64,000 nucleotides of DNA from Chlorobaculum parvum NCIB 8327 (GCF_000020505.1 NC_011027.1:604001-668000); one strand, 5' to 3'. Counted from the first letter of the stretch, positions 36,521-44,705 are shown. A program made the numbers and translations. The notes: a model not told the origin generated them from the letters alone.

Positions 36521-37528
36521 ATGAGCAAAACAGTCCTTATCACAGGCGCGTCGGGGTTTATCGGTTCGCATCTGGTAAAGCGTTGCCTGAAGGACGGGTA
36601 TCGCGTCAAGGCGCTGGTGCGGAAGGGAAACTCCTGCATCGAGCCGTTGCGCACTTCCGGCGTCGAGGTGGTGACGGGCGATGTGCGCGATGCCGACGCG
36701 GTCGATACTGCCGTGCAAGGTTGTGATCTTGTGCTGCACGCAGCGGCGCTGACTTCCGACTGGGGGCCGATGCAGGATTTCATCGACATCAACGTCGGCG
36801 GCACGCGCAACGTGTGCGAGTCGTCGCTACGGCACGGGGTTGGGCGGCTGGTGCACATCAGCTCGTTCGAGTGCTTCGACCACCACCTGCTCGGCCGTAT
36901 CGATGAAGAGACGCCCTGCATGCCGCGAAGGCAATCCTATCCCGATACAAAAATCGGTGGAAGCAACGAGGTTTGGGCGGCGATGAAGCGTGGACTTTCA
37001 GCGAGCATTCTCTACCCTGTCTGGGTTTACGGGCCCGGAGATCGCACCCTTTTCCCTTTGCTGGCCGACAGCATACGCAAACGGCAGATGTTCTACTGGT
37101 CTCGGAATTCGCCGATCAGTCTGGTTTATATCGATAACCTTGTCGAGCTGATCCTGCTTGCCGCCACTCGTCCCGAGGCCGATGGGGAGGCGTTCATGGC
37201 CTGCGACGGCGAACCGATTACCTTCGAGGAGGTGTGCCAGCGTGTCGCCAAGGCGATTGGCTCGCCGTCGCCGTCGTTGTATCTGCCGTTCGGCCTGGTG
37301 CGGAATCTTGCCTGGATGATGGAAACGGCCTACCGGATATTCGGAAGCGAAACGCGCCCGCTGCTGACCCGGCAGGCAGTCGATGTGCTCGCCTCGCGCG
37401 CGCTGGCCGATGTGTCGAAATCCCGCAAAATGCTTGGCTGGCAAAGTCTCGTGCCACAGGACGAGGGCATTCGCCGCACGCTCGACTGGCTGGTGACGGT
37501 CGATCCGTCACTGTGGAAGATGAAATAG
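36521..37528 (+). CDS. NAD-dependent epimerase/dehydratase (extended SDR)
   Basis: 335 residues, Rossmann fold with GASGFIG at 9-15, VTGDVRDADAV, HAAALTSDWG, Ser115 in HISSFECFD, and the catalytic YxxxK as Tyr140-Lys144 (QSYPDTKIGG). It resembles the 3-beta-hydroxysteroid dehydrogenase or dihydroflavonol reductase side of the family. Many such proteins act on sugar nucleotides or on isoprenoid lipids; the substrate cannot be told. A gap of 36 bases follows the phospholipase-like gene. Confidence 0.8.
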   Translation: MSKTVLITGASGFIGSHLVKRCLKDGYRVKALVRKGNSCIEPLRTSGVEVVTGDVRDADAVDTAVQGCDLVLHAAALTSDWGPMQDFIDINVGGTRNVCESSLRHGVGRLVHISSFECFDHHLLGRIDEETPCMPRRQSYPDTKIGGSNEVWAAMKRGLSASILYPVWVYGPGDRTLFPLLADSIRKRQMFYWSRNSPISLVYIDNLVELILLAATRPEADGEAFMACDGEPITFEEVCQRVAKAIGSPSPSLYLPFGLVRNLAWMMETAYRIFGSETRPLLTRQAVDVLASRALADVSKSRKMLGWQSLVPQDEGIRRTLDWLVTVDPSLWKMK

Positions 37529-37718
37529 AGCATCCGGAGTGCCGGTAAGCGGCTTTGTTTCATCCGAAAAAAAATTCCATTTCCCCGTCGCCCGCAAACC
37601 GTTTTGCTCTGGGCATTGCACGGGTTTACCCCCGTTAACCTGTGCGTCCAGGAGCCGGAAAATCGTGTCCAGGCGTTGCCAGCATTCCAAAAAATCGTTA
37701 CCATTGAAGAGTTCTTTT

Positions 37719-37965
37719 GACGTTCCGGTGCCGGATGTTTTTCATCCGGGTAAAAGGGAAGTGCGTGAGAATCGCACACTGTACCCGCAACTGTAAGATG
37801 GTATGCCGTAAGGCGATATGGGCGCTCTGCCCGGTCGACTCTTGCGGTTTGTGCTTGTCCACTGCGCCGACCTCTGATTGCCACGGGGAGAGCTTGGGAA
37901 GGATGATGCACTGACAAGCGTTGTGCGAGCGACGCGGCCGTCGGAGTCAGGAAACCTGCCGGGAT
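37719..37965 (+). ncRNA. Cobalamin (B12) riboswitch
   Basis: The aptamer landmarks are in order: CCGGTGCCGGATGTTTTTCA near 37725, GGGTAAAAGGGAAGTGCG with GTGAGAATCGCACACTGTACC, CCGCAACTGT, GCCAC then GGGGAGAGCTTGGGAAGG, and the B12 box AGTCAGGAAACCTGCC at 37945-37960. It lies about 250 bases before nrdJ on the same strand. A run of seven or more T occurs near 38025-38035 but no strong stem precedes it. The gene it controls is most simply nrdJ. Confidence 0.9.
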
Positions 37966-38212
37966 GAAAGGCGCCGATCGGCTTCGGGAAGAGAGCCTGG
38001 CGAACCTGTCAATGATCGTGTCCTTTTTTTCCGTGATCTTTTTGCACTCGATTGCCTGGTCTGTTTCCTCTGTTCGGCAAGGTGATTATATTGCAAACTA
38101 TCTGCTTGTTGTCTGGCACTTCTACGCCCCGAGCCTGTGCCGGATAAGGGTAAATCACGGAATCTGAAGGATTTACCTAACATCAACCCATTATCGATTC
38201 TGGAGACCTTTC
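37966..38212 (+). other. Leader between the B12 riboswitch and nrdJ
   Basis: About 250 bases, likely the expression platform and the 5'-UTR. A 67-codon frame (37964-38167) starts right at the end of the aptamer, with a hydrophobic middle, but has no ribosome site or recognisable family. GGCAC and GTGCC (38116-38120 and 38138-38142) can pair. No terminator-like hairpin with a T-run is clear. Confidence 0.4.
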
Positions 38213-41200
38213 ATGAAAATCGCCCGCCTGTTCACCTCCCCAGGTGAAAATGTCTATGATCGTTTCGACTACACCCTGAGAACTTCGGTGCTTCGCAACC
38301 CGGACGGTTCGAAGGTCTTCGAGATGAACGATGTCGAAGTGCCGGTTTCGTGGTCGCAGGTTGCCGCCGACATTCTTGCGCAGAAGTATTTCCGGAAAAC
38401 CGGCGTTCCTCAGCGTGATGGCGAGGGAAACCTCATGATCGGCGAGGATGGCCGTCCGGTGACCGGCAGTGAGAACTCCATCAAGCAGGTGGCGCATCGT
38501 CTGGTCGGCTGCTGGCAGGATTGGGGCAAGAAGCACAACTATTTTGACTCCGACGAGGATGCACAGGCATTTTACGACGAGGTAGTCTACATGCTGCTGG
38601 CGCAGATGGCTGCGCCGAACTCGCCGCAGTGGTTCAACACCGGCCTCCAGTTCGCTTACGGCATCAACGGCCCGGCGCAGGGGCACTTCTACGTCGATCC
38701 GGAGACGGGCGAAACCCGCGAGTCGGAAGATGCCTACAGCCGCCCGCAGGCGCACGCCTGTTTCATCCAGTCGGTCAAGGACGATCTGGTCAACGAGGGT
38801 GGCATTTTCGACCTGGCCGTGCGCGAGGCTCGCGTCTTCAAGTTCGGCAGTGGCTCGGGCACCAACTACTCCAACCTTCGCGGCTCGGGCGAAAAGCTCA
38901 GCGGCGGCGGCAGTTCGTCGGGTTTGATGAGCTTCCTGAAAATTTTCGATTCGGCGGCAGGCGCTATCAAATCGGGCGGCACCACGCGGCGGGCGGCCAA
39001 GATGGTTATCATCGACATCGATCATCCGGATGTTGAAAAGTTCATCGAGTGGAAGGCCAAGGAGGAGGACAAGGTGGCCTCGATGGTGGCCGGTTCCAAA
39101 ATCTGTTCGCGCTTCCTGAAAGCGATCGTGGACGAGGCGCTCAAGGGCGGCACCGACCGTCAGGAGAACGAGATGCTCAACACGCTCATCAAGAACGCCC
39201 TGCATCGTGGCGTGCCGATGAGCTACATTCTGCGCGTGCTGGCGCTGGTCGAGCAGGGTTACACGACCCTCGATTTCGAAGAGTACGACACGCATTACGA
39301 GTCCGAGGCCTACCAGACCGTCGGCGGCCAGAACTCCAACAACAGCGTCCGCGTGACCAACGAGTTCATGAAGGCAGTGCAGAACGACGAAATGTGGGTG
39401 CTTCGCGAGCGCACCACCGGCAAGGATGCCCGTGCCGTGCGCGCCAAAGACCTGTGGGAAAAGATCGTGATGAGCGCCTGGAAGTGCGCCGACCCCGGCT
39501 TGCAGTTCGACTCGACCATCAACGAGTGGCACACCTGCCCGGTGAGCGGCCGCATCAACGCGAGCAACCCCTGCTCGGAGTACATGTTCCTCGACGACAC
39601 CGCCTGCAACCTCGCCAGCCTCAACCTTGCGCACTTCCTCGACGAGGAGTCGGGCAAGATCAAGATCACCGAGCTCCAGCACGCTTCAGCGCTCTGGACG
39701 GTGGTGCTTGAAATTTCAGTGCTGATGGCCCACTTCCCGTCCGAAGACATCGCCCGCCTGAGCTACGAGTTCCGCACGCTCGGCCTCGGCTTCGCGAACC
39801 TCGGCCGCATCCTGATGGTGCTCGGCATTCCGTACGACTCGCCACGCGCGCTGGCCATCGCTGGCGGCATCGCAGCGCTCATGACCGGCCAGGCTTACGT
39901 CACCTCCGCCGATTTGGCGAAGGACCACGGCGCGTTCGCCCGCTACCGCGAGAACAGCAACGAAATGTTGCGCGTCATCCGCAACCACCGCCGCGCAGCG
40001 CACAACAGTGCTGAGGAGGAGTACGAAGGGCTGGTGGTCAAACCGCGCGGCATCGACTCCGAATACTGCCCGAAAGAGCTGTTTACGGCGGCTGGAAAGG
40101 TGTGGGACGAAGCGCTCAAACGTGGTAAGAAGTACGGTTTCCGCAACGCGCAGGTAAGCGTCATCGCACCGACCGGCACCATTGGCCTCGTCATGGATTG
40201 CGATACCACGGGCATCGAGCCGGAGTTCGCCATCGTCAAGTTCAAGAAGCTTGCGGGCGGCGGCTACTTCAAGATCGTCAACCAGTCGGTGCACAAGGCG
40301 CTTGCCCGCCTCGGCTACTCGGATACGCAGATCGAGGAGATCGAGAAGTACTGCAAAGGCCACGGCACCCTGCGCGGCTGCCCCGGCATCAACCAGCAGT
40401 GGCTCAAGAGCCGCGGCTTTACCGACGAAAAGATCGAGGCGGTCGAGAAGCAGCTCGAAAGCGTCTTCGACATCCGTTTCGCCTTCAACAAATGGATTAT
40501 CGGCGACGAGTTCTGCCACTCCCTCGGCTTCACCGAAGAGCAGCTCAACGACCCCGGCTTCGACATGCTGAGCGAACTCGGCGCGAGCGATGAGGACATC
40601 GAGGCGGCCAACGATTACGTCTGCGGCACCATGATGATCGAGGGCGCGCCGCACCTGAAAGCGGAGCACCTGCCGGTGTTCGACTGCGCCAGCACCTGCG
40701 GACGAAAGGGCGAGCGCTACATCAACCACATGGCGCACGTGCACATGATGAGTGCCGTGCAGCCCTTCATCTCCGGCGCGATCTCCAAGACGGTCAACAT
40801 GCCCGCCAGCGCTACCACCGCTGAAATCGGCGACGTGTACGAAGCCGCATGGCAGTCGATGGTCAAGGCGATCACCATCTACCGCGACGGCTCCAAGCTT
40901 TCGCAGCCGCTCAACATCTCCTCCATTGCCGACCTCGACGAGGTGGTCATGCTCGGCACCGAGGAGGAGCTGGACGAGACCAAAGGCCCGAAGGAGGTGC
41001 AGGAGCGCATCGTCGAGCGGGTTTATCACCGCTCCGAGCGCCGGATGCTGCCGAAGCGCCGCAAGGGGTACATCCGCGAGGCGTACGTCGGTGGCCACAA
41101 GGTGTTCCTCAGAACCGGCGAGTACGAAGATGGCTCGCTGGGCGAGGTGTTCATCGACATGTACAAGGAGGGCGCGTCGTTCAAGGGCTTGCTCAACTGC

Positions 41201-41671
41201 TTCGCCGTGCTCGCCTCCAAGGCGCTCCAGTACGGAATGCCGCTCGAAGAGCTGGTGGACAGCTTCACCTTTACCCGCTTCGAGCCTGCGGGCGCGGTGC
41301 AGGGACACAACGCCATCAAGAACTCGACCTCGATTCTCGACTACGTTTTCCGCTCCATCGGCTACGACTACCTCGGACGCAAGGATTTTGTGCACGTGAA
41401 GGCGGTCGATGAGGTGCCGGAGGTGACGACGAATGGCAATGGTAATGGAAACGGCAAGGCGCACAAAGCCAAAGACTCAGAGGCGGAACTTGCTGTTCAC
41501 ACAGCCAAAGCTCACGCAGATGACAACAGCGTTTTGAGAAGCCAGGCCGCCCAGGCCAAAGTGCAAGGCTACACCGGCGAGCAGTGCGAAAATTGTGGAT
41601 CGGTACGAGTAAAGCAGAACGGCACATGCAAGGTGTGCGAGGATTGCGGAATGACGACTGGTTGTTCGTGA
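38213..41671 (+). CDS. nrdJ: Adenosylcobalamin-dependent ribonucleotide reductase (class II)
   Basis: Reduces ribonucleotides to deoxyribonucleotides, needing B12 but no oxygen, in keeping with an anaerobe. The 1,152-residue protein has the ten-stranded barrel with NPCSEY in SGRINASNPCSEYMFLDDTAC, QAHACFIQSVKDDL, TGTIGLVMDCDTTGIEPEFAIVKFKKL and YINHMAHVHMMSAVQPFISGAISKTVNMP. A C-terminal zinc-ribbon-like end reads CENCGSVRVKQNGTCKVCEDCG. The length is that of the long NrdJ form. It follows a cobalamin riboswitch, and a terminator follows it. Confidence 0.96.
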   Translation: MKIARLFTSPGENVYDRFDYTLRTSVLRNPDGSKVFEMNDVEVPVSWSQVAADILAQKYFRKTGVPQRDGEGNLMIGEDGRPVTGSENSIKQVAHRLVGCWQDWGKKHNYFDSDEDAQAFYDEVVYMLLAQMAAPNSPQWFNTGLQFAYGINGPAQGHFYVDPETGETRESEDAYSRPQAHACFIQSVKDDLVNEGGIFDLAVREARVFKFGSGSGTNYSNLRGSGEKLSGGGSSSGLMSFLKIFDSAAGAIKSGGTTRRAAKMVIIDIDHPDVEKFIEWKAKEEDKVASMVAGSKICSRFLKAIVDEALKGGTDRQENEMLNTLIKNALHRGVPMSYILRVLALVEQGYTTLDFEEYDTHYESEAYQTVGGQNSNNSVRVTNEFMKAVQNDEMWVLRERTTGKDARAVRAKDLWEKIVMSAWKCADPGLQFDSTINEWHTCPVSGRINASNPCSEYMFLDDTACNLASLNLAHFLDEESGKIKITELQHASALWTVVLEISVLMAHFPSEDIARLSYEFRTLGLGFANLGRILMVLGIPYDSPRALAIAGGIAALMTGQAYVTSADLAKDHGAFARYRENSNEMLRVIRNHRRAAHNSAEEEYEGLVVKPRGIDSEYCPKELFTAAGKVWDEALKRGKKYGFRNAQVSVIAPTGTIGLVMDCDTTGIEPEFAIVKFKKLAGGGYFKIVNQSVHKALARLGYSDTQIEEIEKYCKGHGTLRGCPGINQQWLKSRGFTDEKIEAVEKQLESVFDIRFAFNKWIIGDEFCHSLGFTEEQLNDPGFDMLSELGASDEDIEAANDYVCGTMMIEGAPHLKAEHLPVFDCASTCGRKGERYINHMAHVHMMSAVQPFISGAISKTVNMPASATTAEIGDVYEAAWQSMVKAITIYRDGSKLSQPLNISSIADLDEVVMLGTEEELDETKGPKEVQERIVERVYHRSERRMLPKRRKGYIREAYVGGHKVFLRTGEYEDGSLGEVFIDMYKEGASFKGLLNCFAVLASKALQYGMPLEELVDSFTFTRFEPAGAVQGHNAIKNSTSILDYVFRSIGYDYLGRKDFVHVKAVDEVPEVTTNGNGNGNGKAHKAKDSEAELAVHTAKAHADDNSVLRSQAAQAKVQGYTGEQCENCGSVRVKQNGTCKVCEDCGMTTGCS

Positions 41672-41693
41672 GATTGGATTGATTGACTCTGAA

Positions 41694-41722
41694 AGCGCCG
41701 GGTGCCAGCCCGGCGCTTTTTT
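41694..41722 (+). terminator. Rho-independent terminator after nrdJ
   Basis: AGCGCCGGG (41694-41702), loop TGCCAG, CCCGGCGCT (41709-41717), then a run of T to 41722. Confidence 0.9.
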
Positions 41723-41901
41723 GGGGGGATTTGATTGTTGGATATACGTTTCGAGTACAAGGGCATCCCTGCGTTGTGCTTAAATTGGTTATAATAGTTT
41801 GAGTGAGATCAGTTTATTGCATGATTTCATCAGTCCTACTGATGTTTAATGAAATATGTGTGAAACGTATAATGCGAGAAATGTTTTAACTTATAAATAT
41901 T

Positions 41902-42189
41902 ATGAAAATGAACATGGATAAATATAATAGAGAGGTCAGCTTGCTATGTCCTACGTGTGGCTGTACGGATTTTTCTTATCGAGAAGGTGTGGAGGAAAGT
42001 ATTGAGATGATGATGTGTGCTTCATGTAATAGAATATTTACAAAGGATGAACTAATCAGGGAAAATGGCGAGAATATTGATGAGCATTTGTCTGAGATAA
42101 AGAAAGAACTTACTGAGGATATTGTTGATGAATTCAGTAGGTCTTTAAAAAAAGCATTTAGTGGTAGTAAATATATAAGGATTAAATAA
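41902..42189 (+). CDS. Zinc-ribbon protein of an AT-rich two-gene module
   Basis: 95 residues. Two Cys pairs (Cys16/Cys19 in LLCPTCGCTDFSY, Cys39/Cys42 in MMMCASCNRIFTKDEL) form a zinc ribbon. The rest is an acidic then basic helical tail (ENIDEHLSEIKKELTEDIVDEF, SLKKAFSGSKYIRIK). Its base composition is far more AT-rich than the chromosome around it. Its stop overlaps the start of the next gene (TAATG), so both products are probably made together. No signal peptide. Function unknown; small zinc ribbons often bind nucleic acid or another protein. Confidence 0.75.
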   Translation: MKMNMDKYNREVSLLCPTCGCTDFSYREGVEESIEMMMCASCNRIFTKDELIRENGENIDEHLSEIKKELTEDIVDEFSRSLKKAFSGSKYIRIK

Positions 42190-42662
42190 TGGCGTTCTCT
42201 GCAGATGTTGGCGATGTAATTGCTGGATTAGCATTGCTTTTGTCTGGTTATGCTACTTGGCAAAGTATAATGTTTAATAAGAAACAAAAATCTCTTTTAG
42301 AAAGTCAGGAGAAGCTTAATCAGCGTCTTCTTGAAAAAGAGGATGCTGATTCGGCTGCTGAGAGAAAAGCTGACCTGGGCGCTACTATTATTAAAATTGG
42401 TAGTAATAACTATCGCTTAAAAATATGGAATAAGGGTAAGGCTACAGCGAAAAATGTCTTGATAGACTTTCCGGAAGGTAATGATTGTTTTATGGAGTCT
42501 GATATTATTAGGAAGTTTCCATTGGAAAGGCTTGATACTTACCAGTCAGTAGAAATTATGGCGGCTGTTAGTATGGATACAAAAGGTAAGCATATGATAA
42601 GGCTTCGTTGGGATGATGATTTTAAAGGTATGAATGAGAAAATTGTATATCCAACGTTATAA
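42189..42662 (+). CDS. Membrane-anchored partner of the zinc-ribbon protein
   Basis: 157 residues: an N-terminal membrane helix (about 8-28, VIAGLALLLSGYATWQSI), a charged coiled-coil stretch (about 30-62, NKKQKSLLESQEKLNQRLLEKEDAD), and a beta-rich C-terminal domain (IIKIGSNNYRLKIWNKGKATAKNVLIDFP..., HMIRLRWDDDF). That part resembles an Ig-like or sensor fold, with strand patterns only. Start ATG overlaps the stop of the zinc-ribbon gene. AT-rich like its partner, so the pair was probably acquired together. The cellular role is not known. Confidence 0.75.
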   Translation: MAFSADVGDVIAGLALLLSGYATWQSIMFNKKQKSLLESQEKLNQRLLEKEDADSAAERKADLGATIIKIGSNNYRLKIWNKGKATAKNVLIDFPEGNDCFMESDIIRKFPLERLDTYQSVEIMAAVSMDTKGKHMIRLRWDDDFKGMNEKIVYPTL

Positions 42663-42771
42663 ATAACGCCCAATTACTATGGGTGATGGTTCCGTTGCTG
42701 AAAATTCTACCGTTGAGCCTTCGGCTCAATGTGCCAAGCTGGAGCATGGTGTTCCCAAGAAAACTCACAAT

Positions 42772-42921
42772 CTATCGCTGAACGACAGATTCCTGGTTTT
42801 GTTCTTTCTGCAGGAGTTTTTCGTAGAGAGATTCGGGAGCGATATCCGCTCCGTTTCGGCTTCAGCTCAATATGCCATTCCGACCTGTCTGGATTTCCCC
42901 GTCAAAGAATTTTCCGCCCAT
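42772..42921 (-). pseudogene. Possible remnant after mqsA
   Basis: An ATG overlapping the mqsA stop opens MGGKFFDGEIQTGRNGILS, then a TGA, then the same frame continues SRNGADIAPESLYEKLLQKEQNQESVVQR to a TAG at 42772-42774. The residues look protein-like but the frame is broken. It might be decayed DNA of the toxin-antitoxin neighbourhood. Weak evidence. Confidence 0.2.
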
Positions 42922-43331
42922 CACATCTTCTCAATCTCCGCTAGCAAATCCGGATGCCGGTCGATGAGTTTCAGCAACTTGAGCAGTGGTGCGGGAGGTT
43001 TGGTTTCTCCACGCTCGTAACGTGAAAACGCGACCTTGCCGACGCCGAACGATATGGCGAGTTGCGCCTGTGTCAGTTTCAGTTTTCTGCGGATTCGCCG
43101 GATGTCTGCTGCCGGGTCGCCTTTGATTGCTCGTACCAGCCCCTCCTGAGCCTCTGTGTAGCGCCGGTAACTCTCTTCATCCCAAATCCCTTCGCCACAC
43201 TCCGGGCAGAACTGGCCGTGCATATCATGCAGCGTCATCGATTTACCGCCATACGTGAGCGTTTCCTCCAAAACCTTGTCGATCATACCGCTGTGACCGC
43301 ATGAGGGACATTTCTTCGTATTCATAATCAC
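42921..43331 (-). CDS. mqsA: MqsA-type antitoxin / transcription regulator (zinc finger plus HTH)
   Basis: 136 residues. The N-terminal zinc-binding half has Cys8/Cys11 (KKCPSCGHSG) and Cys42/Cys45 (QFCPECGEG), as in the YgiT-type finger that neutralises MqsR. The C-terminal half is an XRE helix-turn-helix (LKLTQAQLAISFGVGKVAFSRYERGETKPPAPLLKLLKLI, about 84-124) for operator binding. It is the second gene of the mqsR-mqsA operon, 13 bases after the toxin, which is the known order for this system. It likely represses its own promoter. Confidence 0.9.
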   Translation of the reverse strand: MIMNTKKCPSCGHSGMIDKVLEETLTYGGKSMTLHDMHGQFCPECGEGIWDEESYRRYTEAQEGLVRAIKGDPAADIRRIRRKLKLTQAQLAISFGVGKVAFSRYERGETKPPAPLLKLLKLIDRHPDLLAEIEKM

Positions 43332-43344
43332 CTTTGTTTCAATT

Positions 43345-43653
43345 TCATTTGGCCTTGAACTGGATCACCGGCGGGCGGTCATCGTCAAAGCCGGTTATTT
43401 TGATATAAACCGGAACTCCATCGGGTGTCATTCCGTGATATACATCCTGCCAAAGCTGATGGTCTCGATGAGTTGTCATCGACTTGTAAAAGTCGACTCT
43501 CCGGAGCGCAAGCACAACTTCTCGCATAACGGGCTCCGTCAATCCCAATGCCAAACCACCTCTCAACGCCGTCATCGTAAATGGCCGTGAATTTCTGTCA
43601 GCGACTATTCCTTGAACCTTCTCAAGTTGATAATGAGGTTTTCTTTTCTCCAT
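43345..43653 (-). CDS. mqsR: MqsR-type mRNA interferase toxin
   Basis: 102 residues of the RelE-like MqsR family, a ribonuclease that cuts mRNA at GCU-type sites in the E. coli example. The signature DFYKSMTTHRDHQLWQDVYHG is almost the same as in E. coli MqsR, and the start MEKRKPHYQLEKV fits the family. I use ATG at 43651-43653. The frame extends to 43899, but that part comes from the duplicated segment and is not MqsR. It lies immediately before mqsA. Confidence 0.92.
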   Translation of the reverse strand: MEKRKPHYQLEKVQGIVADRNSRPFTMTALRGGLALGLTEPVMREVVLALRRVDFYKSMTTHRDHQLWQDVYHGMTPDGVPVYIKITGFDDDRPPVIQFKAK

Positions 43654-43686
43654 GAACCAGGGGTTTGTTCTTGGAGATACTGTAAT

Positions 43687-43711
43687 CAATTTGATAAAAA
43701 TATCCAAATTG
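43687..43711. promoter_or_regulatory. Inverted repeat upstream of mqsR, candidate operator
   Basis: CAATTTG (43687-43693) and CAAATTG (43705-43711), 11 AT-rich bases apart, lie 34 bases before the mqsR start. A self-regulating antitoxin such as MqsA is expected to bind an inverted repeat here; the sequence is not the AACCT...AGGTT known from E. coli. Confidence 0.45.
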
Positions 43712-43779
43712 ATGTAAGGTGAGCTGCGCAGCCGAGCCGAATCGTTTTGAGCTTGCAGGGTACTATTTGTTTCCACTCC

Positions 43780-43992
43780 CTTGATTCTCACCCCGGATAT
43801 TCTGAACTTTGAATAAACTACTGAACCGCAGCTCGGCTTTTGTGGCGGAGTTGCCGGTTCCTGCATTTTTGAAGTCTTGATGTTCATGGTGTTCAACACA
43901 CAACTAGAAAGGGGGGCATGTCCAGATTTTATTTCAATCTTGATTTCTGCCGTGCTGGCCCTCTGTCTTTAGACCGTTCGTGCAGAAGTGGA
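43780..43992 (+). pseudogene. Decayed duplicate: 3' end of UPF0158 gene plus 5' end of cache-protein gene
   Basis: This 210-base stretch matches 44495-44705 closely: both contain CCCCGGATATTCTGAACTTTGAA, the same spacer with TTGATGTTCATGGTGTTCAACAC, and ATGTCCAGATTT as the start of the cache-protein gene. In this copy an extra T after ATGTCCAGATTT shifts the frame, and the product quickly loses similarity. No complete gene is left. It lies between mqsR and the intact UPF0158 gene. Confidence 0.8.
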
Positions 43993-44065
43993 GACGGAAA
44001 CCTCTCGATGAAGCCCTCGATTCGTCAGCTTGGTAGCATCGCTTAAAGACACCAATTATTCTACA

Positions 44066-44527
44066 ATGGGAACGAACATGACTCCGATCATTCGGCTAAA
44101 AGATGTCATCGAGGGAATACATGCAATCGACGATGAGGTCAGGGGTTTTTTGAATGTTCGGACAGGTCGGGTCGTGATGCTGTCGGTTGACGACCTGGAC
44201 GCGGCGGCGAATGGCTCCCCTGAGAATGCGATGGCGCAAGAGGTGCTGCGTTCAAGCGATTACCGCGAGTTGCCGGATCAGTTCGAAGTCGATGACTATT
44301 CGATCATGCAGCAGTTTTGCGAGACGGTTGACGACGACCCGCTGCGGCGTGGTCTGCTGCGGAGCATGCAGGGGCGGGGCGCGTCGATGCGCATCAGGCA
44401 TACGGTGCATGAATACGGCGTCGAAGAGGCGTGGTCGGCGTTTCGTAAAGAGGCGTTGCGGCCCATTGCTATCGAGTGGCTTGAAAAGCACGAGCTTGAT
44501 TCTTACCCCGGATATTCTGAACTTTGA
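44066..44527 (+). CDS. UPF0158 family protein
   Basis: 153 residues with the UPF0158 pattern: LKDVIEGIHAIDDEVRGFLNVRTGRVVMLSVDDLDAA, LPDQFEVDDYSIMQQFCETVDDDPLRRGLLRSMQGRGASMRIRHTVHEYGVEEAWSAFRKEALRPIAIEWLE. The function of this family is unknown. Starts at 44066 (MGTNMTPII) or 44078 (MTPII) are both possible, and neither has a strong ribosome site. Its last 11 codons are part of the duplicated segment. No signal or membrane segment. Confidence 0.8.
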   Translation: MGTNMTPIIRLKDVIEGIHAIDDEVRGFLNVRTGRVVMLSVDDLDAAANGSPENAMAQEVLRSSDYRELPDQFEVDDYSIMQQFCETVDDDPLRRGLLRSMQGRGASMRIRHTVHEYGVEEAWSAFRKEALRPIAIEWLEKHELDSYPGYSEL

Positions 44528-44705
44528 AGAAACCACTGAGCAGCAGCTCGGCTTGTGTGGCGGAGTTGCCGGTTTCTGCTTTTTCGATGTTTTGATGTTC
44601 ATGGTGTTCAACACACAACCAGAAAGGGGGTTTCGCATGTCCAGATTTATTTCAATCCTGATGTCTGCCGTGCTGGCGCTGTGTTTGCTGACGGTTCGCG
44701 CCGAG
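44495..44705 (+). repeat. Intact copy of the duplicated segment
   Basis: The matching unit of 43780-43992, starting at CTTGATTCT inside the 3' end of the UPF0158 gene and ending in the signal-peptide coding part of the cache-protein gene. The spacing of the copies is 715 bases, about the length of one UPF0158 unit. Confidence 0.8.

Noticed and set aside
37964-38167. 67-codon ORF after the riboswitch as a real gene
   Set aside because: There is no ribosome site, no recognisable family, and it starts inside the end of the aptamer; kept only as a note in the leader entry.
38183-39682. Long minus-strand frames over nrdJ (also 39716-41464)
   Set aside because: They lie opposite a complete, conserved reductase, and show the Leu/Val/Arg-rich composition of shadow frames.
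43654-43899. N-terminal extension of MqsR by 82 codons
   Set aside because: The extension is coded by the duplicated segment and upstream operator region; MqsR proteins begin at MEKRKPH.
44187-44636. Long N-terminal extension of the cache protein
   Set aside because: It overlaps the UPF0158 gene in another frame; ATG 44637 gives a clean signal peptide after a purine-rich site.
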